From: Pseudomonadota bacterium
GTDB lineage: Bacteria; Pseudomonadota; Gammaproteobacteria; Acidiferrobacterales; UBA6901
Assembly: GCA_021785795.1 (NCBI GenBank)
Contig: JAJYEK010000154.1
Span: 1-8,797 of the forward strand
DNA: 8,797 bases
Reading direction: 5' to 3'
Shown here: in pieces, positions 5,696-8,797 of the stretch
Layout of the letters: each line of letters opens with the position of its first letter
Numbering within the stretch: the first letter of the stretch is position 1
Position numbers and translations under genes: made by a program
The notes under the pieces: generated by a model
Told to the model about the DNA's origin: nothing
Database searches by the model: none
Seen by the model: the letters and a program-made list of their open reading frames with translations, nothing else

Positions 5696-8134
5696 CTACC
5701 CGACCAGCTTGAGCGGGATGAATTCGTGCCGGTCTACGCCGTTCGCACGCTCCGTCCAGGGGTCAACCTGCGCAAACCGTTGCGAGTACTGAAAACGGCT
5801 GGCCAGAGCCCGGCGACTGGCCTCATTCTCGACGATCCGCTGCTTCACATAGGCCAGACCGACGCGCTCCACCCAGGGTGCGGTGCGCTCCAGATAGTGC
5901 GCCTCTTCGCGATAGACCTGCAGGAAGGCGGCACAATATTCAAGCACCTCCTCCGGCGTCTTCACGCTGCACAGAAAGTCAGTGGCGCGTACCTTCACGC
6001 CGCCATTGCCACCGACATGCAGCTCATAACCGGAATCGACGCACACCACACCGAAATCCTTTATGGTCGCCTCCGCGCAGTTGCGCGGGCATCCCGACAC
6101 GGCAAGCTTGACCTTGTGCGGCATCCACGAGCCCCAGGCCAGCTTTTCGAGGTCGATGCCCATCGCGGTCGAGTCCTGGGTGCCGAAGCGACACCAGTTC
6201 TTTCCGACACAAGTCTTGACAGTACGGACTGCCTTGCCGTAGGCATGCCCCGACACGAATCCGGCCGCCGAGAGATCACCCCACATGGCCGGCAGATCTT
6301 CTTTCTTGACGCCCAGCATGTCGATGCGCTGGCCACCCGTGATGTGCACCGTCGGCACCCGGTATTTTTCGGCAATCTCGGCGATGGCCTTCAGCTGCGC
6401 CGGCGTGGTCTCGCCACCCCAGATGCGCGGCACAACCGAGTAAGTGCCGTCCTTCTGAATGTTGGCGTGCGCGCGCTCATTGATGAACCGCGCCTGGTTG
6501 TCGTCCACGTACTCACCCGGCCACGCGGTCAGCAGGTAGAAATTGAGCGCCGGACGGCACTTGCTGCAACCGTCCGGGCTCTTCCATTCGAGACAGTCCA
6601 TGACTGCGCGGATGCTCTTGAGCTCCAGATCGCGGATCGCACCGCGGATTTCGTGATGGGTGTGGTCGGTGCAGGCGCAGAGCGGCTTGTTCTTCGGCGT
6701 CGTCGAATAGTCGCCGCCAAGCACCGTAGCGAGCAGCGCCTCCACCAGCCCCGTACACGAGCCGCAGGAGCTCGATGCCTTGGTATGGGCGCGGACTTCC
6801 TCCAGGGTAAAGAGCTTCTTGTCGCCGATCGCCTCGACGATGGCACCCTTACACACCCCGTTGCAACCGCAGATCTCCGCGCTGTTCGGCAGCGTGGCCA
6901 CACGGCTCCTGATGTCACCATGCCCGGCCTCGCCGAGGTGCGCCTGACCGAAGAGCAGCCTGTCGCGCAGGCTCGCGACATCGGTCGCATCACGCATGAG
7001 CTGGAAATACCAGGCACTGTCCAGCGTATCGCCGTACATGACGGCACCGCGGATGCGGTTGTTCTCGAGCACAACCTTCTTGTAGACACCGCGCCCCGCA
7101 TCCTTGAGCACGATTTCCTCGCAGCCGTCTCTGCCCTGGAAGTCACCGGCCGAAAACAGCTCGACGCCGGTAACCTTAAGCCGGGTCGCACTCACGGAAC
7201 CCGCGTAGCGTGCGAATCCGAGTTCGGCCAGGTGATTGGCGCACACCCTGGCCTGTTCGAACAGCGGCGCCACGAGGCCATAGGTCTGTCCGCGATGCTG
7301 CACGCACTCGCCCACGGCATAGATACGCGGGTCATAGGTCTGCATCGTATCGCTGACCACCACGCCGCGCTCGCAATGGAGGCCCGCACGCCTGGCGAGT
7401 GCGTCGTTGGGGCGGATGCCAACCGCCATGACGACAAGTTCGGCAGCGATTTCCGTGCCGTCCTTGAAGCGCACCGCCCGTACCCGGTCGTCACCCAGAA
7501 TCGCCTCGGTCTGGACCCGCATGATGAAGCGCAGGCCACGCTCCTCGAGCGAGGCCTTAAGCAGCGCAGCCGCCGTCACATCGAGCTGTTTTTCCATCAA
7601 CGCGTCAAGCAGGTGCACAACCGTGACCTCCATACCCTGCCTGAGCAGGCCGTTTGCGGCTTCCAGGCCGAGCAGACCGCCGCCGATCACCACGGCGCGC
7701 CTGTGACAGCGCGCAGCACCGAGCATCGCTTCAACATCATGGATATCACGGAAGGTCAGCACTCCCGCCAATTCCCTGCCCGGCACCGGGATCATAAACG
7801 GCGAAGATCCGGTAGCCAGCAGCAGCCGGTCATAAGGCGCGCTGGTGCCGTCCCTGGCGACCACCTTCCTCAATCCACGCTCGATGCGCTCAACCTCTTT
7901 GCCCACGTGCAAGGTGATGCCGTGTGTTGCGTACCATTCCGGGTCGTTCAATATGATATCGGTAAAATTCTTCTCACCGGTCAGTACCGGCGACAGCAAT
8001 ATGCGGTTGTAGTTTCCGTGCGGCTCGGCTCCGAACACGGTGACGTCGTATTTGTCGGGCGCGATCCTGAGCAGTTCCTCGATAGCCCGCATGCCGGCCA
8101 TGCCGTTGCCCACCAGAACGAGTCTTTCCTTCAT
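5696..8134 (-). CDS. nirB: NADH-dependent assimilatory nitrite reductase, large subunit
   Basis: This 812-residue cytoplasmic enzyme reduces nitrite to ammonium in a six-electron reaction with NADH. The N-terminus has the FAD-binding GxGxxG motif GNGMAG (residues 9-14), then an NAD-binding GGGLLG (151-156). Two BFD-like [2Fe-2S] segments follow: Cys422, Cys424, Cys457, Cys460, and Cys486, Cys488, Cys523, Cys526. The C-terminal half is the ferredoxin-like plus sirohaem/[4Fe-4S] module; its ligands are Cys642 and Cys648 (CVGKNWC) and Cys682 and Cys686 (CPRNC). The length matches the usual NirB of about 800-850 residues. I chose the ATG at 8134 because GGAGG lies eight bases upstream and MKERLVLVGNGMAG is the normal NirB beginning. 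In-frame ATGs at 8149 and 8167 also exist; the 8167 one overlaps the nrtD stop as ATGA. Sirohaem supply (CysG or CobA) is not encoded here. The identification is secure. Confidence 0.97.
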   Translation of the reverse strand: MKERLVLVGNGMAGMRAIEELLRIAPDKYDVTVFGAEPHGNYNRILLSPVLTGEKNFTDIILNDPEWYATHGITLHVGKEVERIERGLRKVVARDGTSAPYDRLLLATGSSPFMIPVPGRELAGVLTFRDIHDVEAMLGAARCHRRAVVIGGGLLGLEAANGLLRQGMEVTVVHLLDALMEKQLDVTAAALLKASLEERGLRFIMRVQTEAILGDDRVRAVRFKDGTEIAAELVVMAVGIRPNDALARRAGLHCERGVVVSDTMQTYDPRIYAVGECVQHRGQTYGLVAPLFEQARVCANHLAELGFARYAGSVSATRLKVTGVELFSAGDFQGRDGCEEIVLKDAGRGVYKKVVLENNRIRGAVMYGDTLDSAWYFQLMRDATDVASLRDRLLFGQAHLGEAGHGDIRSRVATLPNSAEICGCNGVCKGAIVEAIGDKKLFTLEEVRAHTKASSSCGSCTGLVEALLATVLGGDYSTTPKNKPLCACTDHTHHEIRGAIRDLELKSIRAVMDCLEWKSPDGCSKCRPALNFYLLTAWPGEYVDDNQARFINERAHANIQKDGTYSVVPRIWGGETTPAQLKAIAEIAEKYRVPTVHITGGQRIDMLGVKKEDLPAMWGDLSAAGFVSGHAYGKAVRTVKTCVGKNWCRFGTQDSTAMGIDLEKLAWGSWMPHKVKLAVSGCPRNCAEATIKDFGVVCVDSGYELHVGGNGGVKVRATDFLCSVKTPEEVLEYCAAFLQVYREEAHYLERTAPWVERVGLAYVKQRIVENEASRRALASRFQYSQRFAQVDPWTERANGVDRHEFIPLKLVG

Positions 8135-8142
8135 GCGCCTGT

Positions 8143-8147
8143 CCTCC
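8143..8147 (-). promoter_or_regulatory. Ribosome binding site deciding the nirB start
   Basis: GGAGG on the minus strand, eight bases before the ATG at 8134. The competing ATG at 8167 has only a weaker AGGTGG-like element about nine or more bases before it. Confidence 0.7.
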
Positions 8148-8163
8148 ATGTTCCTGTTCGAAC

Positions 8164-8797
8164 TCATGCCGCTTCACCACCTGCAACACCCTGGCGTTCG
8201 TATAGAAATTCAAGCAGCGCGGTGCGCCGTGCGTGGTAGTCGCGGTCGTTGGCAAGACCCAAACGCAGCCGCGGGCGGGGCAGATCTACAGGCACCACCG
8301 CACCGATGGTGGCGCCCGGTCCGTGGGTCATCATGACTACGCGGTCGGATAGCAGTACGGCTTCATCCACATCGTGCGTCACCATGATCGTTGTGCATCC
8401 GCTCGCCGCAACGATGCGCAAAAGCTCGTCCTGCAGGTGCGTGCGCGTAAGCGCATCGAGCGCGCCAAGCGGCTCGTCGAGCAACAGCACCTTGGGCTGC
8501 ATCGATAGAGCACGCGCGATTCCGACACGCTGCTTCATGCCGCCTGATATCTCGCGCGGCAGCTTGTGCGCCGCGTGCGCAAGCCCGACGATATCGAGCG
8601 CTGCATGCGTGCGCCGCTTAAGGTCCGTCTTGCGTTCTTCCTTCCCGAACACCCGTTCGACCGCGAGATAGACGTTCTCGAAGCAGCTCATCCATGGAAG
8701 CAGCGAGTGGTTTTGAAACACAACCGCCCGGTCAGGGCCAGGACCGGCAATCTCGCGCCCGCCGCAAAGCAGGATGCCGCTTGTGGCTTCGTTAAGG
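8164..8797 (-). CDS. nrtD: Nitrate ABC transporter ATP-binding protein, C-terminal part
   Basis: About 210 C-terminal residues of an ABC transporter ATPase of the nitrate/sulfonate/taurine class are visible; the N-terminus with the Walker A loop lies beyond the right edge. Present are the GPGPDRAVVFQNHSLLPW segment with the Q-loop Gln (about 8713-8715), the signature SGGMKQ (8530-8547), Walker B LLLDEP (8470-8487) and the H-loop VTHDVDEA. GPGPDR followed by VVFQN and the end FLYERQ are characteristic of NrtD-like subunits. It would hydrolyse ATP to drive nitrate (possibly also nitrite or cyanate) import through an NrtB-type permease with an NrtA-type binding protein, neither in view. The stop lies 29 bases before the chosen nirB start and overlaps an alternative nirB ATG. 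The ATPase call is certain. Nitrate as substrate rests on sequence flavour plus the adjoining nirBD-nasA genes; a taurine or sulfonate transporter is much less likely here. Confidence 0.9.
   Translation of the reverse strand, partial: LNEATSGILLCGGREIAGPGPDRAVVFQNHSLLPWMSCFENVYLAVERVFGKEERKTDLKRRTHAALDIVGLAHAAHKLPREISGGMKQRVGIARALSMQPKVLLLDEPLGALDALTRTHLQDELLRIVAASGCTTIMVTHDVDEAVLLSDRVVMMTHGPGATIGAVVPVDLPRPRLRLGLANDRDYHARRTALLEFLYERQGVAGGEAA

Noticed and set aside
5303..8239. A 978-codon open frame on the plus strand opposite nirB and nirD
   Set aside because: It is antisense to two genes with complete, conserved cofactor motifs. Its translation has no recognisable domain, and GC-rich codon bias often leaves such long antisense frames open. 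That its length equals the full open frame around nasA is coincidence.

Overview
The window comes from a GC-rich proteobacterium. Its gene content (an Nrt-type nitrate ABC transporter, NADH-dependent NirBD and a NasA with a C-terminal [2Fe-2S] domain) and GC-heavy codon use suggest a gamma- or betaproteobacterium, but nothing here fixes the genus. No rRNA, tRNA, CRISPR array, insertion sequence or phage gene was seen.

Left part (1-2153). The first 63 bases are the N-terminus of an unidentified minus-strand gene that runs off the left edge. Next comes an 881-base gap. Its left third is AT-rich, with two adjacent perfect inverted repeats and a possible FNR/DNR-type site; the remainder is GC-rich and apparently non-coding. 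A complete plus-strand gene (945-2153) encodes a membrane-anchored diguanylate cyclase with an intact GGEEF active site and an intact RxxD inhibitory site. The 330-base gap that follows separates two convergent genes and opens with a run of five small perfect palindromes, probably a two-way transcription end or RNA-stabilising zone.

Right part (2484-8797). Four minus-strand genes form a nitrate-assimilation operon, transcribed right to left: nrtD (partial, off the right edge), nirB, nirD, nasA. NrtD powers nitrate import. NasA reduces nitrate to nitrite with a molybdopterin cofactor and a [4Fe-4S] cluster. NirB with NirD reduces nitrite to ammonium using NADH, sirohaem and Fe-S clusters. The order nirB-nirD-nasA is a familiar arrangement in pseudomonads and relatives. 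The operon promoter lies outside the window, beyond nrtD.

All key cofactor ligands are intact and no gene looks broken. I did not find an undescribed system. The least explained parts are the inverted repeats at 191-261, the long silent stretch before the diguanylate cyclase, and the palindrome cluster at 2152-2269.
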